Shown one piece after another: positions 37,122 to 46,233 of a stretch of DNA of 64,000 nucleotides. The stretch is from Enterocloster bolteae (GTDB lineage: Bacteria; Bacillota; Clostridia; Lachnospirales; Lachnospiraceae). The stretch covers positions 5,704,001 to 5,768,000 of the forward strand of contig NZ_CP022464.2 of NCBI RefSeq assembly GCF_002234575.2, in the 5' to 3' direction. A program made the translations under genes and the position numbers. Below the pieces are notes generated by a model, which saw only the letters and a list, made by a program, of their open reading frames with translations, had not been told where the DNA came from and searched no databases. Position 1 is the first letter of the stretch. The number at the start of each line of letters is the position of its first letter.

Positions 37122-37756
37122 TCAGCCGTAGATGGCCCGAATCTGGAAGGGGCCAGGGTCTCTTCCGGATGCCTTCTGTTGTTTCTGGATTTCCCGGTAC
37201 AGCCCTTCAGGTTCCAGCCCCCTGAGCCATTTAGTATGTGCCGCAGTCCAGGTACTGCGGCCCCCATACCGCAGGTTGTGGCGCAGGCAGAATGCATTGA
37301 TTTCCTGCTTCATTTTTTTCAGGGCCAGCCTATGGTCATCCCGCATGCGGATATAATCCTTCACCTGTTCATCCTGGCCAGTTGGGACATACACAGGGCT
37401 GTAATCATGGTGGGCAAGGCATTTTGCAATGTTACGCGCATCCCGCTTATCCGTTTTGATTTTTTCTTTCCCTTAATTACAGGCATGGTGGTTGGTGCCA
37501 GGATAACGCATGTGATATTATGCTCTGTCAGCTGGTGGTACAGGGTATAGCCCAGGCATCCTGCCTCATAACCGCATATAAAAGATACATTTTCCCCCAA
37601 TGCAGCCCTCAGGGAAGCAAGATAGGAAAGTACATGTATATAATCCGCCTCCGTTGTATGCGGATGGGAAAACTCATCTTTCTCAATTGAATAGCAACAA
37701 AGTGAAAAAGTTTCTTTGTGAACGTCCATTCCTACGAAAATTGTGGTATTATACAT
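37122..37756 (-). pseudogene. Frameshifted and truncated IS110-family transposase
   Basis: The N-terminus (TTIFVGMDVHKETFSLCCYS, then CGYEAGCLGYTLYHQL) runs from ATG 37756, which has GGAGG at nine bases. Near 37470 the frame shifts: the family's IKTDKRDARNIAKCLA continues in another frame, through YVPTGQDEQVKDYIRMRDDH. It stops at 37122, with the whole C-terminal transposase domain missing. One indel plus a 3' deletion makes it inactive. Confidence 0.85.
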
Positions 37757-37902
37757 TTGTAATGGCCTCCTTTTGTATGCGGTAATCCCTGTTACCTTTG
37801 ATCTTTGCAATCTTGAGTATACAGGTAAATCCACGAGATTACAAATGTGGGGTCATTACATATTGTCTGTTACCATTTTATTTTTAATAATATGATTTCT
37901 CC

Positions 37903-37931
37903 TTGACACACCGCCTCATATCATGTACATT
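37903..37931 (+). promoter_or_regulatory. Promoter of the DUF4214-like gene
   Basis: TTGACA (37903-37908), a 17-bp spacer and TACATT (37926-37931), then AAGGAGG before the ATG at 37954. Confidence 0.7.
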
Positions 37932-37953
37932 CTAGTTAATCAAGGAGGTTCCT

Positions 37954-39399
37954 ATGCAAAACACCACATTCAACATCACGTCCTTACAAAAAATAACTGA
38001 TGATACCGAATTCATCATTCAATGTTACCATACCATGCTAGGCCGTTCTTTAGATCCATTCGAGATGCAGCATGCCATACAGATGTTATCAAACGGTCTG
38101 TCAAAAAAAGGCTTCTTATATTGGATTACGCGCTCCCAGGAATTTGGCAACCGCTTTGTTATAAAAGAGATTGCTTCTTATAAATTAGACTGCTATCTTT
38201 ATAAAGGCATGGAAAAACTACTTAAACTTCTACATCTGGATAGCATTCCCAAATATAATAGTGAATGCTTTTCCACGCCGCTTCACTGCGGACGCTTTGG
38301 GTACTTAGCGGAGCAGTTTACTGAACATGATTATTCCTTTGACACAGAGTACAGCGCATTGGCAGAAGGGCAGATTTCTCAGATTTCCGCTTATCTTCCT
38401 AAACTGTCGGATCTAACATATATCGGACATCTGGCCTCTGTACTGAGTCCGGCAAATTCAGTTTTAAATACGAGCATAACACACACCAAAGTAGCAGATA
38501 TAACAGAATACATGGACTCCCATATGCCGGCCCCTAAAAGCAGCTGTTTTATTACAAATCCGGATGTTCTCTTTCAACTACTTACTACAGACAGGCTATC
38601 CTCCTTTGCCAATTCCATTGGGGACACTCTTGTCCTCACTATGCCCCAGCTCCCCTCTTCCCAGGCATATGTAAGCATCGTATGGGATGGCAGCTGGGAC
38701 CGGATGGAGTTCCGCCCCGACGGCACAATATGCAGGTGGATGGCTGGACTGGAATTGGATGGTTCAATCCATCTTATAAACCACAGCATGGATTATTGTC
38801 AGATTACTCTTGATTTTATACTGACCGTACTGGATATTAACAGCGAGGTTTCCATTTCCTTTCATGGAAAAACTATACCGATTCAATATTCCGGTACAAA
38901 ATGTAATGTCACCTTAAAGTTATCCCTGAATCCAGGCTGCAACACAATGTCCTTACTATATGCCGGCAAAAGGATTAAACAGCCCGATGCCTCCGGACGT
39001 CCAGCGCTGCTATCGGTTGACAATCTAGCTTTGTCCTTCCTCGGTTCAAGCTTCCTGTCTCTTTCCGGAGAAGCAGCTTACAGTCTGGATGAACAAAGCC
39101 ACGGTACCGGTTACTATCCTTATTTGCTGCCAGATTCATTTATACGTTCACAGCTCCATCGAAACGGTTTTTTTGAAATCAGCGCTTTCCGGGTTTCAAA
39201 GACATATGCTGTCTCCCAACTGCCTACAACCAGATATGATTATCTGAGGGATGAACGGCATCACGACTGTTTTTATATTTTAGATTCAGATAGTAAAGAA
39301 GAGGACATTACTTCCTTTTCATCTGTCATCCTATATATCGCCTGCAGGACGGGACATCTCTCACCGGAATTTTATAATTATGAACTGGAGGAACATTAA
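37954..39399 (+). CDS. DUF4214-like domain protein of unknown function
   Basis: This 481-residue protein has no signal peptide. Residues 20-65 (IIQCYHTMLGRSLDPFEMQH, then ITRSQEF) match the DUF4214 pattern found in surface-glycan clusters. The rest has two beta-rich parts (about 210-330 and 340-470) that I do not recognise; a methyltransferase-like middle (near 140-200) is possible but lacks clear motifs. It is co-directional with the gene at 39402, two bases after its stop, and converges on the Wzt operon. A role in glycan modification is inferred from position only. Confidence 0.55.
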   Translation: MQNTTFNITSLQKITDDTEFIIQCYHTMLGRSLDPFEMQHAIQMLSNGLSKKGFLYWITRSQEFGNRFVIKEIASYKLDCYLYKGMEKLLKLLHLDSIPKYNSECFSTPLHCGRFGYLAEQFTEHDYSFDTEYSALAEGQISQISAYLPKLSDLTYIGHLASVLSPANSVLNTSITHTKVADITEYMDSHMPAPKSSCFITNPDVLFQLLTTDRLSSFANSIGDTLVLTMPQLPSSQAYVSIVWDGSWDRMEFRPDGTICRWMAGLELDGSIHLINHSMDYCQITLDFILTVLDINSEVSISFHGKTIPIQYSGTKCNVTLKLSLNPGCNTMSLLYAGKRIKQPDASGRPALLSVDNLALSFLGSSFLSLSGEAAYSLDEQSHGTGYYPYLLPDSFIRSQLHRNGFFEISAFRVSKTYAVSQLPTTRYDYLRDERHHDCFYILDSDSKEEDITSFSSVILYIACRTGHLSPEFYNYELEEH

Positions 39400-39401
39400 T
39401 T

Positions 39402-40391
39402 TTGTCAACTCAAACTTATAGCTACATTTTTCATGGATACGGAGGCGAAAACTCCCTGATGCCCTTGGCCCACTACATGGAAAGAAAGGGGCATCGTGTT
39501 CTTGTTATAGATGATCAAAAGTTTCCCTACGAACGCAGCGGACTATATCATCGATTGGAGGACATGAAAAACCAGAGTGGCATTGTTCTGATTTCCTCCG
39601 CCCATGTTTGGTTCGACGAATTTAACTATCACTATTTCTATGGAAAAGACCGCAATATGATATCGGTTATTGAGCTTATAGATTTTTTAAAGCCAGTCTA
39701 TTCTGTATTCTATCCCCATGATATGGAAAGTTTTGTCCACTGCAGCGAAATCCCATGGCTGGATCTCTTTGACATGATAATGCTTCCTTATACCCACAAC
39801 CTCTACTACCGCCTTTTAGGTTGCTGCCAGAGGGTGGAGGTTGTTGGCTGGATGAAGAAACAACGTGAGGTACACCCGGCCATTGACCAGGAAAATCCGG
39901 TTTATTCCCCAGTATTCTTCCCCAGCAACATTATTACTTTTTATGAAAAACTGGGGACCGAAGGTTATGCCGATTGGTTCCGCCGATATGCCGGTCCCAA
40001 CATCCCCCTTAAAATGCCGGCTGGCGATGCAGGAATCGTCCCTATGCTGTCGAAAGAAGGGTATCAGATCCTCGACTCCTCTCAATCCGTATATGACGTA
40101 ATGGCCGGACATAACTTGATTATAGGCAGCGGCCACAGCTCTATCATATTTGAAGCCGCTTTCAGCGGAATTCCGGTTATCTCTCTTTTGGACGGCGTTT
40201 TTCCGGATAAAGAGTATATTAAAAGCTTATCCGGCATCAAAGGCATTTATCCCTTACACCCTGAAGAACTGCTGGAATTCATAAAGGACATCAATACCCG
40301 CCACATTTTATTAGAACGTGGTCCAGATATACTGATGCCCTTTGATTTTGAACGTGTATATAAATATCTGACGGAATTCCCTGAAAACTAG
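39402..40391 (+). CDS. GT-B-like protein, possibly TagB/TagF-related
   Basis: This protein has 329 residues. The start is TTG 39402 with GGAGG ten bases upstream, and no better ATG exists nearby. It opens with YIFHGYGGENSLMPLAHYME and ends with a nucleotide-sugar-binding-type segment GSGHSSIIFEAAFSGIPVIS, the pattern of GT-B folds such as CDP-glycerol glycerophosphotransferases and UDP-GlcNAc 2-epimerases. It forms a two-gene unit with the DUF4214-like gene. Substrate is unknown. Confidence 0.55.
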   Translation: MSTQTYSYIFHGYGGENSLMPLAHYMERKGHRVLVIDDQKFPYERSGLYHRLEDMKNQSGIVLISSAHVWFDEFNYHYFYGKDRNMISVIELIDFLKPVYSVFYPHDMESFVHCSEIPWLDLFDMIMLPYTHNLYYRLLGCCQRVEVVGWMKKQREVHPAIDQENPVYSPVFFPSNIITFYEKLGTEGYADWFRRYAGPNIPLKMPAGDAGIVPMLSKEGYQILDSSQSVYDVMAGHNLIIGSGHSSIIFEAAFSGIPVISLLDGVFPDKEYIKSLSGIKGIYPLHPEELLEFIKDINTRHILLERGPDILMPFDFERVYKYLTEFPEN

Positions 40392-40401
40392 TTACAATTT
40401 A

Positions 40402-41607
40402 TTATGCATTTTTCACTTCCCACTTATGAGCCAGCCGCGATATGCCTGTATCCTTCACGTCTGAATACATTTCAAATGAAAATGCTTTTGTATAGCTGTC
40501 AATCGGGAAGCTATCTTTGCTCTTTATCGAAAAGTCCATAGTATACTTCCCGTTAAGCAGCTCCAGATTTTCAAGAATCAGATGTATCTCTCCATCCCTT
40601 TCCAGCTTTATATAATCCATTTTCTCCGTCCTTGTGTCAGTTGAATAGCATTTAACCCCATCCCCATTATAAACCTCAAGTCCGATGGATGCTTCCTCTA
40701 CTTTCTCCACCACATTGTAGGAAATATTTAAAGTGACAGGCTCACCTGTTCTAAACACGTTAGACTCACCCTCTTTGCCCGAAATCACTTCAACAGTTTT
40801 AATCCGCACCCTTCCGTCACCAGGACGTTCACCTTCGCTTTTTACCTTCTCTGACGCTGCCTCCGGACGTTTCTGCCCCATATACTCCAGATAAGCCGGA
40901 TGAACCTCTCTCGGGTTCCCTTCCTTCTGAATCTTTCCCTCATGAATCCAAATGCTTCTCTCGCAAATTTCTTCAATCTGTCCCAGCGAGTGAGATACAA
41001 TAACAATAGTTGTTCCGTTTGCCTTAATCTCCCTTAGTTTATTAAAACATTTTGCCTGAAAATTCGCATCACCTACAGCCAGAATCTCATCTACCAGAAG
41101 GATGTCCGCATCTACGTTAATAGCAACGGCGAACGCCAGGCGCATATACATACCTGATGAGTATGTTCTTACGGGATTATCTATAAATGCTTCTAGTTCC
41201 GAAAACTCAATGATATTATCAACTCTTGCATCTATTTCCTTTCTTGTCAGACCAAAAATAGATGCATTGGTATATATATTTTGACGTCCGCTCATATCCG
41301 GATGAAATCCTGCCCCGAGCTCTATCAGGCTGGATACCCTCCCACGCATCTCTATCGTTCCCGAATCGGGATACATGATTCTGGTCAGAAGTTTCAGCGT
41401 TGTACTCTTACCGCAGCCATTATGGCCTATAAGACCTAATGCTTCACCCTTTTTTACCTCAAAGCTAATCCCCTGAAGAACCTGACGCTCTTCATATTTT
41501 CTTCTCTTACTGAATAAGACCAGTTCTTTCAAGGTCCGGCCTTTATCCAAATATACCCGAAAGCTTTTCTTTATATCATGAACTTCAATTGCATTTTCAG
41601 CCTTCAT
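40402..41607 (-). CDS. wzt: Polysaccharide ABC exporter ATPase with C-terminal domain
   Basis: This protein has 401 residues. The ATPase half has Walker A GHNGCGKST at 61-69, the signature YSSGMYMRLAF, and Walker B LLVDEILAVGD. After about residue 240 a separate beta-sandwich-like domain follows (RIKTVEVISG to the end), typical of Wzt_C, which in some O-antigen exporters binds the modified non-reducing end. GGAGG precedes the ATG. It works with the permease at 43165 to move a lipid-linked glycan across the membrane. It is the last gene of the minus-strand operon from 49417. Confidence 0.9.
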   Translation of the reverse strand: MKAENAIEVHDIKKSFRVYLDKGRTLKELVLFSKRRKYEERQVLQGISFEVKKGEALGLIGHNGCGKSTTLKLLTRIMYPDSGTIEMRGRVSSLIELGAGFHPDMSGRQNIYTNASIFGLTRKEIDARVDNIIEFSELEAFIDNPVRTYSSGMYMRLAFAVAINVDADILLVDEILAVGDANFQAKCFNKLREIKANGTTIVIVSHSLGQIEEICERSIWIHEGKIQKEGNPREVHPAYLEYMGQKRPEAASEKVKSEGERPGDGRVRIKTVEVISGKEGESNVFRTGEPVTLNISYNVVEKVEEASIGLEVYNGDGVKCYSTDTRTEKMDYIKLERDGEIHLILENLELLNGKYTMDFSIKSKDSFPIDSYTKAFSFEMYSDVKDTGISRLAHKWEVKNA

Positions 41608-42679
41608 TGTGTTCCTCCAAAAATTTCTCTAAGTAACCAGAGAAAAGTGATGTGACTTTATCATATTCAAAACGCTTCAACTGTTCCTTCTGTCTGGAGA
41701 TAATCTCTTTTCGCAGTGTCTCATCCTGAACCAGCCTGTTTATAATTTCTGCCACCAGTTTGGGATCCTTATCTTCTGTCAATATTCCCCCATTGCCCAA
41801 GGTATCTGCTATAGCTGAGCTATCGTAGGCCACAATAGGTACACCAAAGTACATTGCCTCTACCAAAGGAACGCAGAACCCTTCATGCTCACTCATACAG
41901 GCAAATACATCGGCAGTCCGATAATAAGCCAGAATTTCATCAAACTTTATGTGGCCGGTAAAATATACATCCTTAAGGTCCAACACCTCTGCATATCGCT
42001 TTAACTGTTCATAATATGCCTCCATCCCGGCATATTTTCCCACAAAAAACAGCCTCGCATCCTGATTCATATAATTTTTATAATAAAAAAAGGCCTTAAT
42101 TACATCCTCCTGTTTTTTATTAGGTGAAATCCTGCCAGTAAACAGGATATTGGTTCTGCCATCTCCATACTTATCCAAAATATTCTGAGAAGGAGTTTTA
42201 TCATAATCTCCATAGGGTATAAGAATTGGAAGCACATCTATCTTTTGCCTGTATCCCATTCTTCTCAAATCCTGCTTATTAAACTCAGAAACAGCAAGAC
42301 AGTAGTCAACCTTATCTGCCAGATATTCTACATCTTTTAATCCCCTATGGCAGTTCATCTGCAATTCCACACTGAAATCCTCAAAAAAGCGAGGCGGCGT
42401 AACATTGTGATAATAAATAATTTTACGGCAGGAAAAATCACCAAATCTGTGGTTCCAACTAGTTCCGTTGGACAGATGATTTATAACAACATCATCCTTA
42501 TGCAATTCAGGCAGATACTGAATCTTCTTAGCAGAGCCGGCAGGCAGCCTGGTATCAATGGCTTCTGCATAAACTTCTGTCTCATACCCCAGCTTCTGTA
42601 TAGCTTCCTTTAGAGCTAACACAACATTACCTATAGCATCTCCATAAGTAAGGCTACTCAGCATTTGAAATATCCTCAT
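41597..42679 (-). CDS. Glycosyltransferase family 4
   Basis: This GT-B enzyme has 360 residues. The donor-site motif E-x7-E is EHEGFCVPLVE, with GRISPNKKQEDVI at the start of the C-terminal domain. It is predicted to be cytoplasmic. The ATG has GGAGG at seven bases and overlaps the coiled-coil gene's stop by 4 bp; it overlaps wzt by 11 bp. The abundance of GT4 enzymes alongside manC suggests mannose transfer (inference). Confidence 0.87.
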   Translation of the reverse strand: MRIFQMLSSLTYGDAIGNVVLALKEAIQKLGYETEVYAEAIDTRLPAGSAKKIQYLPELHKDDVVINHLSNGTSWNHRFGDFSCRKIIYYHNVTPPRFFEDFSVELQMNCHRGLKDVEYLADKVDYCLAVSEFNKQDLRRMGYRQKIDVLPILIPYGDYDKTPSQNILDKYGDGRTNILFTGRISPNKKQEDVIKAFFYYKNYMNQDARLFFVGKYAGMEAYYEQLKRYAEVLDLKDVYFTGHIKFDEILAYYRTADVFACMSEHEGFCVPLVEAMYFGVPIVAYDSSAIADTLGNGGILTEDKDPKLVAEIINRLVQDETLRKEIISRQKEQLKRFEYDKVTSLFSGYLEKFLEEHNEG

Positions 42680-43140
42680 TCTTTTTCCTCCGAAAGCTTC
42701 TTCTCCAACTGCTCAATCTTAAGCTCCTGCTCTCTGCAGACCTTTCTTAATTCTTCCAAATGTTTTTCCATCTGTTCATTTTGCTCAATCTGCTGTAGCA
42801 CAAAGTTTCGCATCTGGCTCATGGCAGATGCCGCCTTCAAATTAAAACAGTTCTGGGCATCCCATAACGGTCTGAGATGAAATTGATATAAGCTCTTAAT
42901 AAACTTCTTAATCCTGGGACTTCTGCCTGTTATAGGCTGATCATAATCCACATAGTAACTGCGGTCCATATAACGAACATCCCTCTCCATAAGCTCCCTA
43001 AAAAAATCGAAATCCTCTGCCTCTTTTTTTCTGGCACACACAGCATCAAATGCCACCGCCTCCTTGGGATAGCTCTTATTTTTCGCATTATTCCGCAGCT
43101 CCTGCATAATCTCATCTATATTAATAGGGTCACTCATCAT
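42676..43140 (-). CDS. Small protein with C-terminal coiled coil
   Basis: This soluble protein has 154 residues. It opens with INIDEIMQELRNNAK, a start seen on several proteins of ABC-dependent glycan clusters, then has a PITGRSPRIKKFIKSLYQF segment. The last 45 residues are a strong heptad-like coiled coil (VLQQIEQNEQMEKHLEEL onward). It lies between the Wzm permease and a GT4 gene, overlapping the latter by 4 bp. It may be a scaffold or length-control component (inference). Confidence 0.65.
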   Translation of the reverse strand: MMSDPINIDEIMQELRNNAKNKSYPKEAVAFDAVCARKKEAEDFDFFRELMERDVRYMDRSYYVDYDQPITGRSPRIKKFIKSLYQFHLRPLWDAQNCFNLKAASAMSQMRNFVLQQIEQNEQMEKHLEELRKVCREQELKIEQLEKKLSEEKE

Positions 43141-43164
43141 TATTCTCCTTCGCTCTCATACCGA

Positions 43165-43941
43165 CTATAGCTCCTCAGCAAAACGACGTTTCAGCTTGCC
43201 AAAGACAAGGAAACCAATTACCAGCAATACCACACCCATTAGAACTGCGTGAAGCAGTGTAGTAAGCCTTGGTATCTTTCCATAATATAGGATATCTCTA
43301 TATGCAACGATAATCGGGGTCATGGGATTCAAAACATAAATCGCCATATAACGCTCAGGTACAATATCAATTGAATACATTACCGGCGTTAAAAACTGCA
43401 GCGCCATAGTGACAATTTTCAGCAAATACTCCATATCGCGGACATACACAGTAATTGCCGACACAAGGAGAGCTGAACCGAGGCATAGCAAATATTCCAC
43501 AATCGCTATTATAGGAAGATATAAAAGCGCCACAAGGTTGAGCCCCCGTCCGGATAACAAAACTACCAGAAGAACCACAACAAAGCTTAACAGCATGTTG
43601 ATAAATTGGCTTGTGACATAAGCTATTGGCAAGACTTCTCTTGGAAAGTAGATTTTCTTTACCATATCCTGTTGTGAACGAATACAGGAACACCCTTCTG
43701 ATACAGACATACTGAAAAACAGCCAGGGTACTAATGCCACAAAAAGATGAAGATAATAATATTCAACATCACTTTTCATAATAACAGAAAAGACAAAAGT
43801 ATATACCACCAGCTGAAGCAGCGGATTCAAAAATGTCCAAAAAAATCCCAACGCCGAACCTTTATAACGCCCCTTTAAGTCCCTGCGTACAAGACTGAAT
43901 ATCATCTCCCTATATGCATAAATCTCCTTAAACAACTGCAT
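43165..43941 (-). CDS. wzm: Polysaccharide ABC exporter permease
   Basis: This ABC-2-type permease has 258 residues and six hydrophobic segments. It has the family start (LVRRDLKGRYKGSALGFFWTF), then NPLLQLVVYTFVFS, and a PREVLPIAYV loop. It partners the ATPase at 40402. It matches TagG/Wzm exporters for teichoic acid or O-polysaccharide. GGAGG lies seven bases before the ATG; it overlaps the upstream GT4 gene by 14 bp. Confidence 0.9.
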   Translation of the reverse strand: MQLFKEIYAYREMIFSLVRRDLKGRYKGSALGFFWTFLNPLLQLVVYTFVFSVIMKSDVEYYYLHLFVALVPWLFFSMSVSEGCSCIRSQQDMVKKIYFPREVLPIAYVTSQFINMLLSFVVVLLVVLLSGRGLNLVALLYLPIIAIVEYLLCLGSALLVSAITVYVRDMEYLLKIVTMALQFLTPVMYSIDIVPERYMAIYVLNPMTPIIVAYRDILYYGKIPRLTTLLHAVLMGVVLLVIGFLVFGKLKRRFAEEL

Positions 43942-45103
43942 GTCTTTCCTCCAATGTAACTAATTCCTCATATATTCCCTTTAATATGTGTGCGGACCGT
44001 TCCCACGTATATATTTTCACACGCTCGCTTCCTTTTCTTGAAAGTTCACTGCGTAATGCCCTATCCACTGCCAGCCGCTCCATTCCCATACAGATTTCGT
44101 CAACAGATTCAGGGTTTATCAACAATGCCGCATCTCCAAGAACCTCCGGCAATGACGCTTTATCTGCGGACAGCACCGGGGTTCCACAGGCCATAGCTTC
44201 CAATGGAGGAATACCAAATCCTTCATATAAGGACGGAAATAAAAAAGCCATTGCGCCCGCTAAGAGGACAGGCGCTTCTCCCTCTTCCACATATCCGGTA
44301 AAAAGAATATCATCTCCTAAATCCAATGCCTTTGCTGTTTCATATATATCATCGCAGAGCCATCCCCGTCCTCCAGCCAGCACCAACTGAGGTGCATTCG
44401 ACATTTTATCATGGAGCCTGCCGTAAGCCTCCAAAAGCCTCTTTATATTCTTTCTCGGCTCAATGGTACCTAAATACAGATAGTACCTCTCCTTGATGTG
44501 ATATTTCCCTCTTACCGCATCAATCCGTTCCCGTGACTGATGATTGCTAAACTTTGACTGGTCTACTCCCAAATGCATTACCCGTATCTTCTCTTTCGGA
44601 ACTCCCAGATAACGAACCAGTTCATCCTTACTGAATTGAGAGACAGTTATAATTATATCGGCACGATTACAAGATTTCTTCAGCACCAGATTAAGCCAAT
44701 GCCTAGTTCTCGATTTTACGGTTTCCGGACATGCCTTATATGCCATATCATGGACAATCGTAACTGTTTTCCCCTTTACACCTGGAGGAACAAAAAAATT
44801 AAAAAACTGTGTAACATCACACTCCCTGCCAAAAAACAGAGAATACGGCACAGGAACAAATGGCCATATTAATTTATACAGCACAAAACGGAACCATTTA
44901 CAAGGCTTCAGCATTATCCCCAAATCTTCATACTGCTTCATCTCAACCAATAGTTCCGGTGACTTCCCTAATGAAAAATAGTGCATCTGGTAATCATTAT
45001 GCCCTTCCATACTAACCAGGTTTTGAATCAGATTGACTGCACACCATCCAATTCCTGTCTTATGGCGGTCCAATAATAGCTGGGCCTCAAATCCAATTTT
45101 CAT
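43928..45103 (-). CDS. Glycosyltransferase family 4
   Basis: This GT-B enzyme has 391 residues. It starts MKIGFEAQLLLDRHKTGIGW, the usual opening of mannosyltransferase-like GT4 proteins. It has YLGTIEPRKNIKRLLEA and the donor motif YEGFGIPPLEAMACGTPV. It directly follows the GT4 gene upstream (1 bp apart) and overlaps wzm downstream. Probably a chain-elongating mannosyltransferase (inference). Confidence 0.88.
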   Translation of the reverse strand: MKIGFEAQLLLDRHKTGIGWCAVNLIQNLVSMEGHNDYQMHYFSLGKSPELLVEMKQYEDLGIMLKPCKWFRFVLYKLIWPFVPVPYSLFFGRECDVTQFFNFFVPPGVKGKTVTIVHDMAYKACPETVKSRTRHWLNLVLKKSCNRADIIITVSQFSKDELVRYLGVPKEKIRVMHLGVDQSKFSNHQSRERIDAVRGKYHIKERYYLYLGTIEPRKNIKRLLEAYGRLHDKMSNAPQLVLAGGRGWLCDDIYETAKALDLGDDILFTGYVEEGEAPVLLAGAMAFLFPSLYEGFGIPPLEAMACGTPVLSADKASLPEVLGDAALLINPESVDEICMGMERLAVDRALRSELSRKGSERVKIYTWERSAHILKGIYEELVTLEERHAVV

Positions 45104-46231
45104 CTATGCTTCCTCACAAGTCAAATTTTCATAAAGTGTAAAAAGTTGCTTCAACATATTACTCTGACTAAAATACTCCTTTATCCGTTCATAACCTGCT
45201 TTTCCATAAACTTCCCTGACTTCCGGATGCAATGCCAGCCAATTCATGGCATCTGCCAACTCGGACGAATTCTTAGCCTCTACCGTCAAACCGGTAATCC
45301 GATGCAGGCTGACATACGGGACGCCACTTTTCAAATTTGTATTAATGACCGGCTTTCCATATGCCATAGCCTCCATTTGTACAATACCAAAGGCTTCACT
45401 TTTTTCAACTGAAGGCAATACAAATACATCACATTTACGAAAACACTCATCCAGCACGCTGTCAGCTACTTCCCCCAGGAAAGACACACGGTCCGTAAGC
45501 CCCAGTTTCTCGGACAATTCTGTCAATTCCGTCTTAAGCGGTCCCTCACCCACTATGTCCAGATGACCATATTTCACTTTGCTCATAGCTCTGATGAGTA
45601 CATCACACCCCTTATAATATACAAGTCTGCCTACAAAAAGAAAGCGGATATTACTGGATGAATTGACAGTTTTTACTTTCACATATTCATCAGCCCGCTT
45701 CTCCATCTTCTTTTCAACTCCAAACGGAATTACATGACATTTATCCTTGTACGGGCCCAAATAAGAGGAACCTTCAATATGCCCCTCCGATGCGACCACG
45801 ATTGCATCAGCCCGTTTTAAACACTTCTCCATAATCGGCCTGTAAAGCAGCATCAACTTTTTCTGACGCACAACATCACTATGCCACCAGATAACCAGCT
45901 TACCATCATACCCCGATGTCACCGCCGCTAAATCCGCCATTGGAAAAGGCAGATGAATATGAACAATATCCTTCCCTTTTGACATAGTCTTGAACTTCTG
46001 AAAAAAGGAGGGTGCTATTGGTAAAGATAAGAGCATCCCTCTGCTTGCACACCGGGTAACGGGAACCCCATGTATAGTTTCCTTTACTTCATTTCCTTTT
46101 ACCTGGCAGGTAAGAACCTCTATATTGGCTAAATCACTAAGTCCCTCCGAAATATCTTGTATCACTCTTTCAATTCCGCCTCTGGCTGGATAATACATAC
46201 GGCTAACCTGCAGCACATTTAATTTTTTCAT
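45104..46231 (-). CDS. Glycosyltransferase family 4
   Basis: This GT-B enzyme has 375 residues. It has the glycine-rich N-terminal loop YPARGGIERVIQDI, FVGRLVYYKGCDVLI in the second domain, and the E-x7-E motif within KSEAFGIVQMEAMAYGKPV. The layout resembles PimB/WbaZ-like mannosyl- or rhamnosyltransferases. It sits 2 bp after the priming transferase gene. The first sugar addition after priming is a likely role. Confidence 0.87.
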   Translation of the reverse strand: MKKLNVLQVSRMYYPARGGIERVIQDISEGLSDLANIEVLTCQVKGNEVKETIHGVPVTRCASRGMLLSLPIAPSFFQKFKTMSKGKDIVHIHLPFPMADLAAVTSGYDGKLVIWWHSDVVRQKKLMLLYRPIMEKCLKRADAIVVASEGHIEGSSYLGPYKDKCHVIPFGVEKKMEKRADEYVKVKTVNSSSNIRFLFVGRLVYYKGCDVLIRAMSKVKYGHLDIVGEGPLKTELTELSEKLGLTDRVSFLGEVADSVLDECFRKCDVFVLPSVEKSEAFGIVQMEAMAYGKPVINTNLKSGVPYVSLHRITGLTVEAKNSSELADAMNWLALHPEVREVYGKAGYERIKEYFSQSNMLKQLFTLYENLTCEEA

Positions 46232-46233
46232 AT

